Shown piece after piece: positions 1-10,850 of a DNA stretch of 64,000 nt. The notes beneath the pieces were generated by a model, which did not search any database, had not been told where the DNA came from, and saw only the letters and a program-made list of their open reading frames with translations. Made by a program: the position numbers and the translations under genes. The stretch is from Isoetes taiwanensis. Lineage: Eukaryota; Streptophyta; Lycopodiopsida; Isoetales; Isoetaceae. Where the stretch lies: contig JAJEKV010000025.1 in assembly GCA_021234155.1 (NCBI GenBank), positions 13,439,437 through 13,503,436 on the forward strand. The letters are read 5' to 3'. Numbering within the stretch: position 1 is the first letter of the stretch; each line of letters begins with the position of its first letter.

Positions 1-1317
1 AGCTCCCAGCGTGCCACCCAAGCTTCACCAGCACCCCTTGGTGGCTCAAGCATCACGCTGAAGCACCAACATGCCACCAAGGCTCAAACATGCCAAGGTA
101 AGCTCCAAACATACCAGTGGGCTCCCAACATGCCACCTAGGATCCAACATGCCAAGGTGACTCAAACATACCACTTAGGCTCCAACATGCCACCTAGGCT
201 CAAACATGCCAAGGTGTCTCAAACATGCCACCTTGGGCTCCTACATGCCACCTAGGCTCCAACATGCCAAGGTGGATCAAACATGCACCATGTGAGCTCC
301 AACATGCCACCTAGGCTCCAACATGCCAAGGTAGCTCCAAACACTCTACACCTAGGCTCCAACTGACAAGGTGGCTCAAACATGCCACATGGGCTTCAAC
401 ATGCCACCTAGGCTCCAACATGCCAAGGTAGCTCAAACGCTCTGCGTGGGCTCCAACATGCCACGTGGGCTCCAACTTATGCCACCTAGGCTCAACACTT
501 CCCGCGTCAGGCTCCAACATGCCAAGGTGAAATACAACATACCTACCCTAGGCTCCAAACATGCCAAGGTGGTTCCAACATCACCACCTAGGCTCAACAT
601 GACAAAATGGCTCAAACATGCCACCTAGGCTCCAAGCGTGCTCAAACATGCCCTTGGGCTCCAACATGCCACCCTATGCTCCAACTTGCCAAGGTAGCTC
701 AAAATATGTCTGCTGATGGGCTCCAACATGCCACCCTAGGCTCCAACATTCCTAGGTAGTTTCAAACATACCTAGGCTCAAACATGCCATCACTGACTCA
801 CTTAGGCTCCAACATGCCAAGGTGGCTCCAACATGCCACCTAGGCTCATGCCAGGTGGCTCAGGCTTATACCACCTAAGTTCCCAGCGTACCACCTAGGC
901 TCGAAGATGCCAGTGGCTCGGACACTCTCAAGGTGAGCTCCAAACATGCCACCTAGGCTCCAACATGCAAGGATTGGCTCCAAACCTGCGTGGGCTCCTG
1001 TGCCACCTAGGCTCCAACATGCCAAGGTGTCTCACAACATGCCACCCTAGGCTTAAATATGCCAGGATTGGCTCAGAGCATGCCACCTAGGCACCGAGCA
1101 TGCCAAGGTGGCTCCAGAGCATCTGCAGAGTGGCTCCAACATGCCACCTAGGCTCAAACATGCCAAGGTGGCTCAACATGCCACCCTTGAGGCTCCAACT
1201 TTATGCCATCTAGGCTCCAGCACAGGTGGCTCGGGCATACCACTAGGCTCAAGCATGCCACACAGGCTTACCCAAGTGGTGACATGGCATGCCAAATGCT
1301 TCAAGGCCAAGTTTTGA
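1..1317. repeat. 19-bp minisatellite array, left block
   Basis: The block is built from 19-bp monomers of three main types: CTCCAACATGCCACCTAGG, CTCAAACATGCCAAGGTGG and a CCACGTGGG/CCATGTGAG variant. They often follow each other as a 57-bp trimer. Monomers vary by single indels and substitutions. The block is already under way at base 1 and ends near 1317, where the sequence turns to single-copy DNA starting around TTTTGACTAGGCC. The monomer carries no stop codon in the frames read, so open frames run through it on both strands; these are not genes. It is the same satellite as 5075-10850. Confidence 0.93.
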
Positions 1318-1337
1318 CTAGGCCAATTCCCCCTCAG

Positions 1338-1490
1338 GAGCTCAATTTTCCTATCAGGCCAGGTTGAATCCGTCATTTAAAGTAACTTTTAGCCGAGCAA
1401 GCTCAAAATCAAGATCAGTCTGGGAGAACTTATCAAACCACGAGAAGCGTCCTGGCAGGTTGACGCGCGGTGTTACGTAAATGAAAACCA
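1338..1490. other. Satellite-edge flank shared with 10841-10975
   Basis: The sequence beginning CTCAATTTTCCTATCAGGC, then a GATTGAATCC block and GAGCAAGCTCAAAA, follows the satellite here and again at about 10841. Farther out both flanks contain ACCACGA-GAAGC and a CAGGT segment. The two array blocks therefore end in the same flanking DNA in the same orientation. This suggests that a satellite edge has been duplicated, not that two arrays formed independently. No coding content is visible. Confidence 0.7.
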
Positions 1491-1599
1491 AGGTTGGGAA
1501 GTACTAGAAGCTTCCGCACAGAACCACCCCAATTACGGGTCCACACTTAAAACAACGATAATAAAAAGACACATATGGATTTGTTCCGAAATCTACATG

Positions 1600-2035
1600 T
1601 AGTTATGTGGAGGTGTGGTTCATTAAGAGGAAGGCGATGTAGTTTTTAGAGGAGCTATAATTTTTTTTTTTTTTTTTGGAAGGGTGTGTTCTTTTTGAGG
1701 TGTCATTTTTTTTTTTAAAAGAAGTGTTGCCTTTTTTTTTTGAGGGTGTTGTTTTCACGAGGATGTAGTTTATAACTAGGTGTAGTTTTTTTAGTAGTTG
1801 TTTTTATAAGTATATAGTTTTTGAAGTGTGGTTTTATAAGGAGGTGTGGATTTTAAGTGGATTTGTTTTGGGAAGTATAATTTTAGAAGTGAATTGTAAT
1901 TTTTTAATTGAGATATTATTTTTTTGAGGTGTGGTTTATAAGTGGGTGTAGTTTTAAATAGTTGTTTTTAAAGAAGTATGGTTTTTTGGAAATTAGTTTT
2001 TATAAGCTATAGTTTTAAGTAGTTGTTTTTATGGA
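1600..2035. repeat. G/T-rich low-complexity repeat, left half
   Basis: This is a degenerate repeat of the phrases GAGGTGTGGTTTATAAG, GTAGTTTTTAAG and GAAGTATGGTTTTT, with T runs of up to about 18 near 1660-1677. The plus strand is almost devoid of C. The same phrases in the same orientation recur at 4485-4975, so the two blocks were probably one array before the LINE fragment between them was inserted. Confidence 0.75.
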
Positions 2036-4484
2036 GACGCTGGAAAGTATAGCTTTCATCTTCAATAACTTTTATGTGACAGCAGGCACATAGTCTAAAC
2101 TTCTCGGCAATTCGCGGCGCTCCCATCTACTGTCTCAATGTGCTTTGTGGGACCGTCTTGAATTGATGGAATAGCTTCTAAGCTTGTTCTGGGCAATGAA
2201 GCAAGCAAAATAAACTTAGGGCCACACGGTGCGAGTGGGATTTATGTGTGCATGATAATGACCCGAGTTTTTCACTTGGAGCCACAAAGTAGCTAGCTCC
2301 CATATCTTTTGAGAAAAATGACCATTGAAGATTATTATTTGCAAAGCTTCGGGATCAAGCCCGGCAAGCATCGAGGCTGATTACTTTCTGATTGCACATT
2401 ATGAACCAAACCATATAGTGCAATGCTCTTTCTTATCGTTTCAAGCGGAGATTGACCATAGCCAAGTGCAAAACGGTACCTAACATCATCCATGTGAATC
2501 TTGCGGAATATAGTGGGAGATGGAGCTTCATGTGAGAATGTTGAAAGAGGCCAAAAACACGTCTCTTGTAAAAAGAATAGCGCGAGACCCACTTGGTTGT
2601 TTTAACTCAGAAATTTGGCAAAATTTGAGAAATGGCTTTTGCAAAACCAAGCTCTCCCAAGCACTAGCACTAATTGCAGGCCCCACACTTCAGAACCATC
2701 TGATGCATGAGGCTCTATCAAAGCCGAAACAAGAGTGGGCTTCGAAGTGGCCAATCATGAATTTTTCGCGCCAAAACAATTGTTTGCATTGTATAGAAGT
2801 GCTCTCCATCGAGAGCTGACCACACCTTGAAGTAATACTACTTTTATTCCCCAAAGTGTGTTCTTACAGAATTCACCAAGATACTTGTATCTATAACTTC
2901 AACCAGCGGCTATCATAGTGCATAGGGGAACATTGTGGCCCGAGAGTTGGTGCCCAGCTTGGTCTTTTGAGTGCTGCAATGAGCCTATGTTCTCCACCCG
3001 GAAGCGTAGAGAGCATGTAAATGTTCTTGCATACTAGCAGCGGTATGTGCGAAGTGAAACATCATCGGCATACATAAGTTTTACCTAATGATATAGTGTG
3101 CCAAATATGGGGCCTCGCGCCATGAATTATCAAGCCAATTTCTTCCAATTGATCAATGTACGGCAAAATTGTAGGAGATAAGGGGCAATACTGGCGAACT
3201 CAATATTGCTAGCGATTTGAGTACACGATCTTGTGGAAATTTAGCAAAAACCCTTTCATATGACGATAAGCGCATTTGAAGATCTTTGGACTAAAGTACA
3301 AAGTATTTGCCAAGAAGCTTCAGCGTGGTACTGTATGCAGCGAAGTAAATCCACAAAGCATATATAGAGTCTTGTTTCAAAACCGACTATGTTCAATAAG
3401 CATGCGCAATGTGAAAATATATGGTCTATTGTAGAAGGGCATGGGCAGCTTTTACTTTTGATCACCACAACACATTACACGGTATGTTACTTGCCCATGA
3501 TGTGTTTGCTTCTCGGTAAGGCGGCTAAGAGCTTTGAAATATGGAACTTACCATGATCATGCGATATTTAGAAGGGTCATGCTTATTACACTTTGTAAAT
3601 TAATTGCGACCTTACTAACTTGACCCAAGTTTACGGCAAACCTTCTTGCAAAGCGATTTAAAGAGTAGTGATGTTTGGGAAGCAATAGCGGACGCCCCAT
3701 TTAAAGCAGTGCGCTTGCAAACCCGAAGGTCGGGGAGACTTGCCATTAGATAGATGCCACGATCCTTCTTTGACTTTCCTCCTCTGTGGTGAAGAATAAG
3801 CACTACCAAAGGAGGCGGAATTAGGACCCGGGATGATCATATAAGTGGACCAATACATCCCATTCTTTTGCCTTAGAAATATGTCCAAGAGGGTAGGGTG
3901 GTAGTATATATAATATTTTCGCGGAAAGGTGGGGCTCCGTACTTGATGAATTCAAGCATTTGCTTCTGATGCTCGGCAACCAGCGTGCCTTCTTCGCGTT
4001 TCAAAGCAGGACTTATAATTAGGAATGGCATTATGTGTATGCGGCTCAACTATCATTGCGTAATTGTTTTAAGAACGCTTGCGGTCTTCATCCAAACCGA
4101 GGCATTTCTAGGAAAAGGATTTCCACTACCAACGCAGAGCAACACGGAAGTGTGTGTACCAAAACAGAGACAACGAAGTAAGCAAAGTATCGGCCAAATG
4201 CTGCGTACGCTCTTGAAGGAATTGGGTAATCAAAATACACATAGCCCAGAGCTAATGTCTGTTCATATTCAAAAGATCTAGAATAAGTCAAGCGAATCAC
4301 GAGGGGCCGAGAACTGGATAGCAATGGGTTGAAGAGGTGGAAAACGCCACTTTAATGACAAATAAAGTGGATAGTGATCCAATTTTATCTCCTCATCTCT
4401 ATGCCTTGTGCCAATTCGAAAATCTGAAATGAGATCCAAGGCTTGCACTTGGGAAATGGCATAATCAACACTATTTTCGCATAG
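2036..4484 (-). mobile_element. Degenerate LINE with reverse transcriptase
   Basis: Reading the minus strand from high to low coordinates, and allowing frameshifts, a non-LTR reverse transcriptase can be followed. About 3430-3290 has a segment like TLRMLIEHSR followed by a cysteine/phenylalanine-rich FVDL-type stretch. About 3200-3100 has CPLSPTILPYIDQLEEIG, the usual GCPLSPTLF..YIDxLEE block. At 3061-3072 lies YADD, the catalytic motif (in LMYADDVSL). Farther on are YKYLGEF (about 2890), GSEVWG (about 2690) and a PLETIRKSIALYG stretch (about 2440), which match the C-terminal part of such proteins. The element would copy its own RNA at the target site. At least three frame changes are needed, so it is inactive as read, although sequencing indels may contribute. 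The 5' part (3500-4480) shows no endonuclease that I can recognise. Confidence 0.75.
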
Positions 4485-4975
4485 AAGGGTGTAGTTTTGA
4501 AGTGGTGGTTTTTTTAAGGAAGTATAGTTTTCTAAAGTGGTGTAATTTTTAATTGAGATATGGATTTTTGAGGTGTGATTTATAAGTAGGTCTAGTTTTT
4601 AATAGTTATTTTTAAAAATTATAGTTTTGAAGTGTAGTTTATAAGGTGTAGTTTTTAAGTGGCTGTTTTTTTTCATGAGGTGTGGTTTTTAGAAGTGGTG
4701 TAGTTTATAACTAGATGTAGTTTTTAAGAAGCTATTTTTAAGGAAGTATGGTTTTTTGAGGTGTGGTTTTATATAACTAGGTGTAAGTTTTTAGAGTAAT
4801 TTGTTTTTTTTAAGTACTTTTTAAGGTGTGGTTTTAGTAGGTGTAGTTTTAAGTGGTAGTTTTTTAAAGAAGTATAGTTTTTCTAAAGTGCGTGGTTTAT
4901 AACTAGGTGTCATTTTCGTAGTTATTTCTTAAGGAAGTATGGTTTTTAAAGGTTTTCTTGAGGCTATTTCTTAAG
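4485..4975. repeat. G/T-rich low-complexity repeat, right half
   Basis: The same GAAGTATGGTTTTT / GAGGTGTGGTTT / GTAGTTTTTAAG phrases as at 1600-2035 recur here in the same orientation. Nothing coding is seen. The bases from about 4976 to 5074 lead into the satellite with single-copy sequence. Confidence 0.72.
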
Positions 4976-5074
4976 CAAAAGCACCACCGCTGGAATATTG
5001 TTAGTGTGCTCAAATTTGGGAATGTATGCATTATTATTTTACATTACGTGAAAAATACCTTCAACGGTTAGATC

Positions 5075-8000
5075 CAAAGGTGGCTCCAAACATGCCCGTG
5101 GGTTCCACTTTATACTACCTAGGCTACTTGAGGCCAAGGTGGCTCCAAGCATACCATAGGCAGCAGCAGCCACTAGGCTCAAACATCCCAAGGTGAAACT
5201 CCAGAGCTTGTACCCTTGTGGCTCCTACATCCCACCTCTGAGGAGAAACCAACATGCCACATGGAAGCTCCAACATGTAACCTAGGCTCCAACATGCGAG
5301 CGTGCCTAAAAACATGCCACCTAAAACCAACATGACACCTAGGCTCAAACATGCCAAGGTGGCTCAAACATGCAGCGTGGGCTTCTTGAAGATAATTCTT
5401 CCCATACAAAAAAGAATAATAGTTTAATTCTGAGATTTATGGTTTTCCCATTAGCTATAACTATATATGATGCCACCTAGGCTCAACATGTCAAGGTGGC
5501 TCAAACATGCCCATATGGGCTCAAGCATGCCACTGGAAATCCCAGCACACTTAAAAGGTGAAATAAAGTATCTTCACTAGACAGCATGCGCAAGGCTCAA
5601 AACATGCCAAGGTGGCTCAAACATACTGCCAGCGGCCAGACATGCGACCTAGGCTCCAACATGCCAAGCGTGGCTCAAACATGCTGCAAGGTGTCTCAAA
5701 CATGCCCGCCTTGGGCTCCCTCACGTGCCACCTAGGCTCCAACATGCAGGTGGCTCCAAACATGCCGCGTGGGTTTCAACATGCCACCTAGGCTCCAACA
5801 TGCCTCAAACATGCCATGTGAGCTCCCAACATGCCACCTAGGCTCCACGGCATGCCAAGGTGAAGCCAAAACATGCCACCTTGAGGCTCAACATGCCACA
5901 CGGGCTCGGAGCATGCCAAGGTGTCTCAAACATGCGGTAGGCTCCAACATGCCACCTAGGATCCAACATGCCAAGTTGCTCAAACATGCCACGTGGACTA
6001 CAACATGCCACCTAGGCTCCAACATGCCAAGGTGGCTCCAAACATCTACCCTAGGCTCCAACATGTCACCTATGCTCCAAACATGCCAAGGTGGCTCCAA
6101 ACATTCCGCAGCAGCTCCAAAATGCCACCTAGGCTCCAACATGCCAAGGTGGCTCAAACATGTAGTGGGCTCAACATGACATCTAGGCTCAAACATGCCA
6201 AGGTGGCTCAAACATGATACCGCGTAGGCTCCCAGCCATACCCACCTAGGCTCCAACATGCCAGCGTGCCTCAAACATGCCATCACAGGCTCCAACATGC
6301 CGAGGGGTGGCTCAAACATGCCATGTGAGCCTCCAGCGTGCTGCCACCCAAGCTTCCAACTGTAGAATTGGCTCAAGCATGCCTAGGCACTAAATATGCA
6401 CCAAGGCTCAAACATGCCACGTGGGCTCCAACATGCCTGGCTCCAACATTCCTAGGTGGCTCAAACATACCACCCTAGGCTCCAAGAGCATGCCATCTTG
6501 CCCAGGGCTCACTTAGGCTCCAAGCATGCCAAGGTGGCTCCAAGCAGCCACCTAGGCTCAAACATGCCAAGGTGGCTCAAACATGCCACCCTAGGCTCCA
6601 ACATGCCACCTAGGCTCCAAGCATACCCGAGGTGGCTGAGACATCACCAAGGTGGCTCAAACATGCCACCTAGGCTCCAACATTTAAGGTGGCTCAAACA
6701 CAACTCTGCACGATGGGCTCCACCATGCCACTGGCTCCAACATGCCAGGTGGCTCACAACATACCACCTAGGCTTAAATATGCCAAGGATTGGCTCCAGA
6801 GCGTACCACCTAGGCTCAAGCAGCCCAGGTGAAACCAGGCATCTGCCAGTGGCCAACATGCCACTGACTCCAGAAACATGCCAAGTGGGTTCCACTTGTG
6901 CCACTGAACACAGCAGTGGTGAAGCTCAGCAATATTTCACCACCTAGGCAGCAACCGCATACACCTAGGCTCAAACATCCCAAAGGTGGCTCAAACATGC
7001 CACGCAGGCTCCACCATCCCACCTCCTGAGGCTCCAGCACCACATGAGCCAACTTGTAACCTAGGCTCAACATGCAGGCATTGCCTAAAACATGCCATGC
7101 AAGGCTCCAACATGACACCTGGCTCCAAACATACCCAGGTGGCTCAAACATACCCGTGGGCTTCTTCGCCCATCTGGCTCCAACATGTCAAGGTGGCTCC
7201 AAACATGCCCATGTGGGCTCCAACATGCCACCTAGGCTCAACACCGCCAAGGTGAAAAACCAAGCATCTTTGCCTAGGCACCAATATGCCACCAAGGCTC
7301 AAACATGCCAAGGTGGCTCAAACATGCCACCCAGCGGCAGACATACCCACCTAGGCTCCAACATGCCAGCGTGGCTCAAACGCCTTCACCACAGAACCGG
7401 ACATGCAAGGTGTCTCAAACATGCCCGCGGGCTCCTCACGTGCCACCTAAACCAGCATGCCAAGGTGGCTCAAACATGCCATGTGGGCTCCAACATGCCA
7501 CCTAGGCTCCAGCACGCCAAGGTGGCTCAAACATCTTTGTCTAGGCGCAACATGCCACCAAGGCTCAAACATGCCAAGGTGGCTCCAAACATGCCATGAC
7601 GAACATGCAACCTAGGCTCCAACATGCCAGCGTGGCTCAAACATGCCAAGGTGTCTCAAACATGCCCGCCTTGGGCTCCTCGTGCCACCTAGGCTCAACA
7701 TGCCAAGGTGGCTCAAACATCACTGCGATGTAGGTTTCAACATGCCACTGGGCTCCAACATGCCTCAAACATGCCATGTGAGGCTCCAACATGCCACCCT
7801 AGGCTCCGGCATGCCAAGGTGGCTCAAACATGCTACAGCGGGCTCCAACATGCCACACGGAGCAGAGCATGCCCAGTGTCTCAAACATGCCAGTGGGCTC
7901 CAACATGCCACCTAGGATCCAACATGCCAAAGTTGCTCAAACATACCACGTGGACTCCAACATGCCACCTAGGCTCCAACATGCCAAAGGTGGCTCAAAC

Positions 8001-10850
8001 ATCACCACCAAGGCTCCAACATGTCACCTATGCTCAAACATGCCAAAGGTGGCTCCAAGCATTCCACCCAGCTCAATATGCCTGGGGAAACCAGCATGCG
8101 GGTGAAACGAAACATCTTGAGTGGAAAAGCAACATGACATCTAGGCTCAAACATGCCAGGTGAAACAAACATGATGCCGCGTGGGCTCAATATGCCACCT
8201 GAAACTTCAACGTATAGCGTGCCTCAAACATGTGCCATCCTGAGGCTCCAGCATGTAGGGGTGGCTCCAGAAGCATGCCATGTGAGCTCCAGCGTGCCAC
8301 CCAAGCTTCAGCACAGCAAGGTGGCTCAAGCATGCCGCCTAGCCACCAAGGCTCAAACATGCCAGCACGCGTGGGCTCCAACATGCCACTAGGCTCCAAC
8401 ATTCCTAGGTGAAGCAAACATCACCACACACAGGCTCCAAACATGCCATCTTGAGCTCACTTGAAGCTCCAACATGCCAAGGTGGCTCCAAACATACCAC
8501 CTAGGCTCCAAACAAAACATGCCAAGGTAATCCAAACACTCACCACCTAGGCTCCAACATGCCACCTAGGCTCAAACATGCCGGTGAAGCAGGACATCTG
8601 AGGTGGGCTCAAACATGCCACCTAGGCTCCAACATGCCAAGGTGAAGGCTCAAACCCCATACCACGTGGGCTCCACCACATGCCACCTAGGCTCCAACAT
8701 GCCAAGGTGGCTCACAACTATACCACCTAGGCTTAAATATAGGATTGGCTCAAACATGCCACACAATGCTCAAACATGCCAAGGTAGAAACCAAGCATCA
8801 CTGCAAGTGGCTCCAACATGCCACCTAGGCTCCAAGCATGCCCGTGGGTTCCAACATGCCACCTAGGCTAGCGAGGCCAGGTGGCTCAAGCTTCCCGCTC
8901 TACCTAGGCAGCAACAGCCCACCCTAGGCTCAAACATCCCAAAGGTGGCTCAAACATGCCCTTGCTTGAGGCTCTACATCCCACCTCTGAGGGCTCCAAC
9001 ATGCCACATGGGCTCCAACATGTAACCTAGGCTCAACATGCTGGCATTGCTTCAAAACATGCCACCTAGGCTCCAACATGACACCTAGGCTCAAACATGC
9101 CAAGGTGGCTCCAAACATCTTGGCCGTAGGCTTCTTCATGCCATCCCAGGCTCCAACATGTCAGTGGCTCAAATGCCATGTGGGCTCCAACATGCCACAT
9201 AGGCTCCAGCTTGCCAAGGTGGCTCCAACATCTTGCCTAGGCACCAATATGCCACCAAGGCTCAAACATGCCAAGGTGAAAAAACAAACATAGGCTCCAA
9301 CATGCCAGCGTGGCTCAAACGCTTGCCACCTAGGCTCCCGGACATGCAAGGTGTCTCAAACATGCCACTTGCTTGAGCTCCTCACGTGCCACCTGGAAAC
9401 CAACATGCCAGGTGGCTCAGAGCATACCCGTGGGTTTCAACATCACCACCTAGGCTCCAACATGCCTCCAAACATGCCATGTAGAAGCAACATACCACCT
9501 AGGCTCCGGCATGCCAAGGTGAAACCAAACTGAGGGCTCCAACATGCCACAGGCTCCAACATGCCAAGGTGTCTCAAACATGCGGCTAGGCTCCAACATA
9601 CCTAGGATCCAACATGCCAAAATTGCTCAAACATGCCGCGTGGACTCAGGCATGCCACCTGGCTCCAACATGCCAGGTGGCTCAAACATCACCACCTACG
9701 GCTCAACATGTCACCTAAAACAAACATGCCAAGGTGGCTCAAACATTCATAAAACCAGCATGCCACACAAACCAACATGCCAAGGTGAAGCCAAGCATCA
9801 CCGTGGGCTCAACATGACATCAGGCTCCAACATGCCACCTAGGCTCAACATGCCACCTAGGCTCCAACATGCCAACGTGCCTCAGAAGCATGCCATACAG
9901 GCTCAACATGCCAAGGTGGCTCAAAGCTGTATGACTCCAGCATTTCAAGCTTCAGCACGCCAAGGATTTGCTCAAAAACATCTTGCCTATATAACTGCCA
10001 AGGTAGGCTCAAACGCTCTACGTAGGCTCCAACATGCCACGTGGGCTCCAACTTTATGCCACCTGAAACCAGCATGCCGCGTGAAACCAACATGCCAAGG
10101 TGGCTCTAACATGTACCACCTAGGCTCCAGAAACATGCCAAAATTAGTTTCCAACATCTACACAGGCTCAACATGACAAAAATGGCTCAAACATGCCACC
10201 TAGGCTCCAACGTGCTCAAACATGCCACGCGGGCTCCAACATACCACCTATGCTCCAACTTGCGAGGTGGCTCAAGCCATCACCACATGGGCTCCAACAT
10301 GCCACCCTAGGCTCCAACATTCTAGGTGGCTCAAACTGTCTACCACCTAGGCTCAAACATGCCATACCCAGGCTCACTTAGGCTCCAACTTGCCAAGGTG
10401 GCTCCAACATGCCACCTAGGCTCAAACATGCCACCTAGGCTCCAACATGCCACCTAGGCTCCAAACATGCTGGGTAGCTCAGGACATCTCAAGGTGGGCT
10501 CAAACCATGCCACCCTAGGCTCCAACATGCCAAGGTGGCTCAATCATACCACGTGGGCTCCACCATGCCACCTAGGCTCAACATGCCAAGGTGGCTCACA
10601 ACTATGCCACCTAGGCTTAAATATGCCAGTTGGCTCAAACATGCCACCTAGGCTCCAAGCATGCCAAAAGATTGGCTCAAACCTTCTGCAAGTGGCTCCA
10701 ACATGCCACCTAGGCTCAAACATGCCAAGGTGGCTCCAACATGCCTTGAGGCTCCAACATGCCATCTAGGCTCCAGCATACCAAGGTGGCTCAGGATACA
10801 CACCTAGGCTCAAAGCATGCCACCTAGGCATACCAAGGTGGCTCAATTTT
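5075..10850. repeat. 19-bp minisatellite array, main block
   Basis: This is the main array of the 19-bp family: CTCCAACATGCCACCTAGG, CTCAAACATGCCAAGGTGG and CTCCAACATGCCACGTGGG monomers, mixed with divergent ones. Many junctions read CCTAGG or CACGTGG, both short palindromes. A 75-bp AT-rich non-satellite stretch at about 5397-5471 interrupts it. Because 19 is not a multiple of three, all three phases of the monomer are translated in succession over 57 bp. None holds a stop, which yields open frames of up to 210 codons with periodic NMPPRLQHAK-type translations. These are not evidence of protein. The array ends near 10840-10850. Confidence 0.95.
5397..5471. other. AT-rich interruption of the satellite
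   Basis: A short single-copy-looking segment (GAAGATAATTCTTCCC ... CTATAACTATATATGATG) lies inside the 19-bp array. It has no monomer similarity and no coding signal. It could be a small insertion or the remnant of a read-level error. Confidence 0.5.

Noticed and set aside
9544-10176. 210-codon plus-strand open frame (and many similar ones in 1-1300 and 5100-10800)
   Set aside because: It lies wholly in the 19-bp satellite. The monomer lacks stops in all phases, so long open frames are expected without any coding.
5075-10850. Regular short repeats that could suggest a CRISPR array
   Set aside because: There are no unique spacers: the entire sequence is contiguous 19-bp monomers, and the context is a plant genome.
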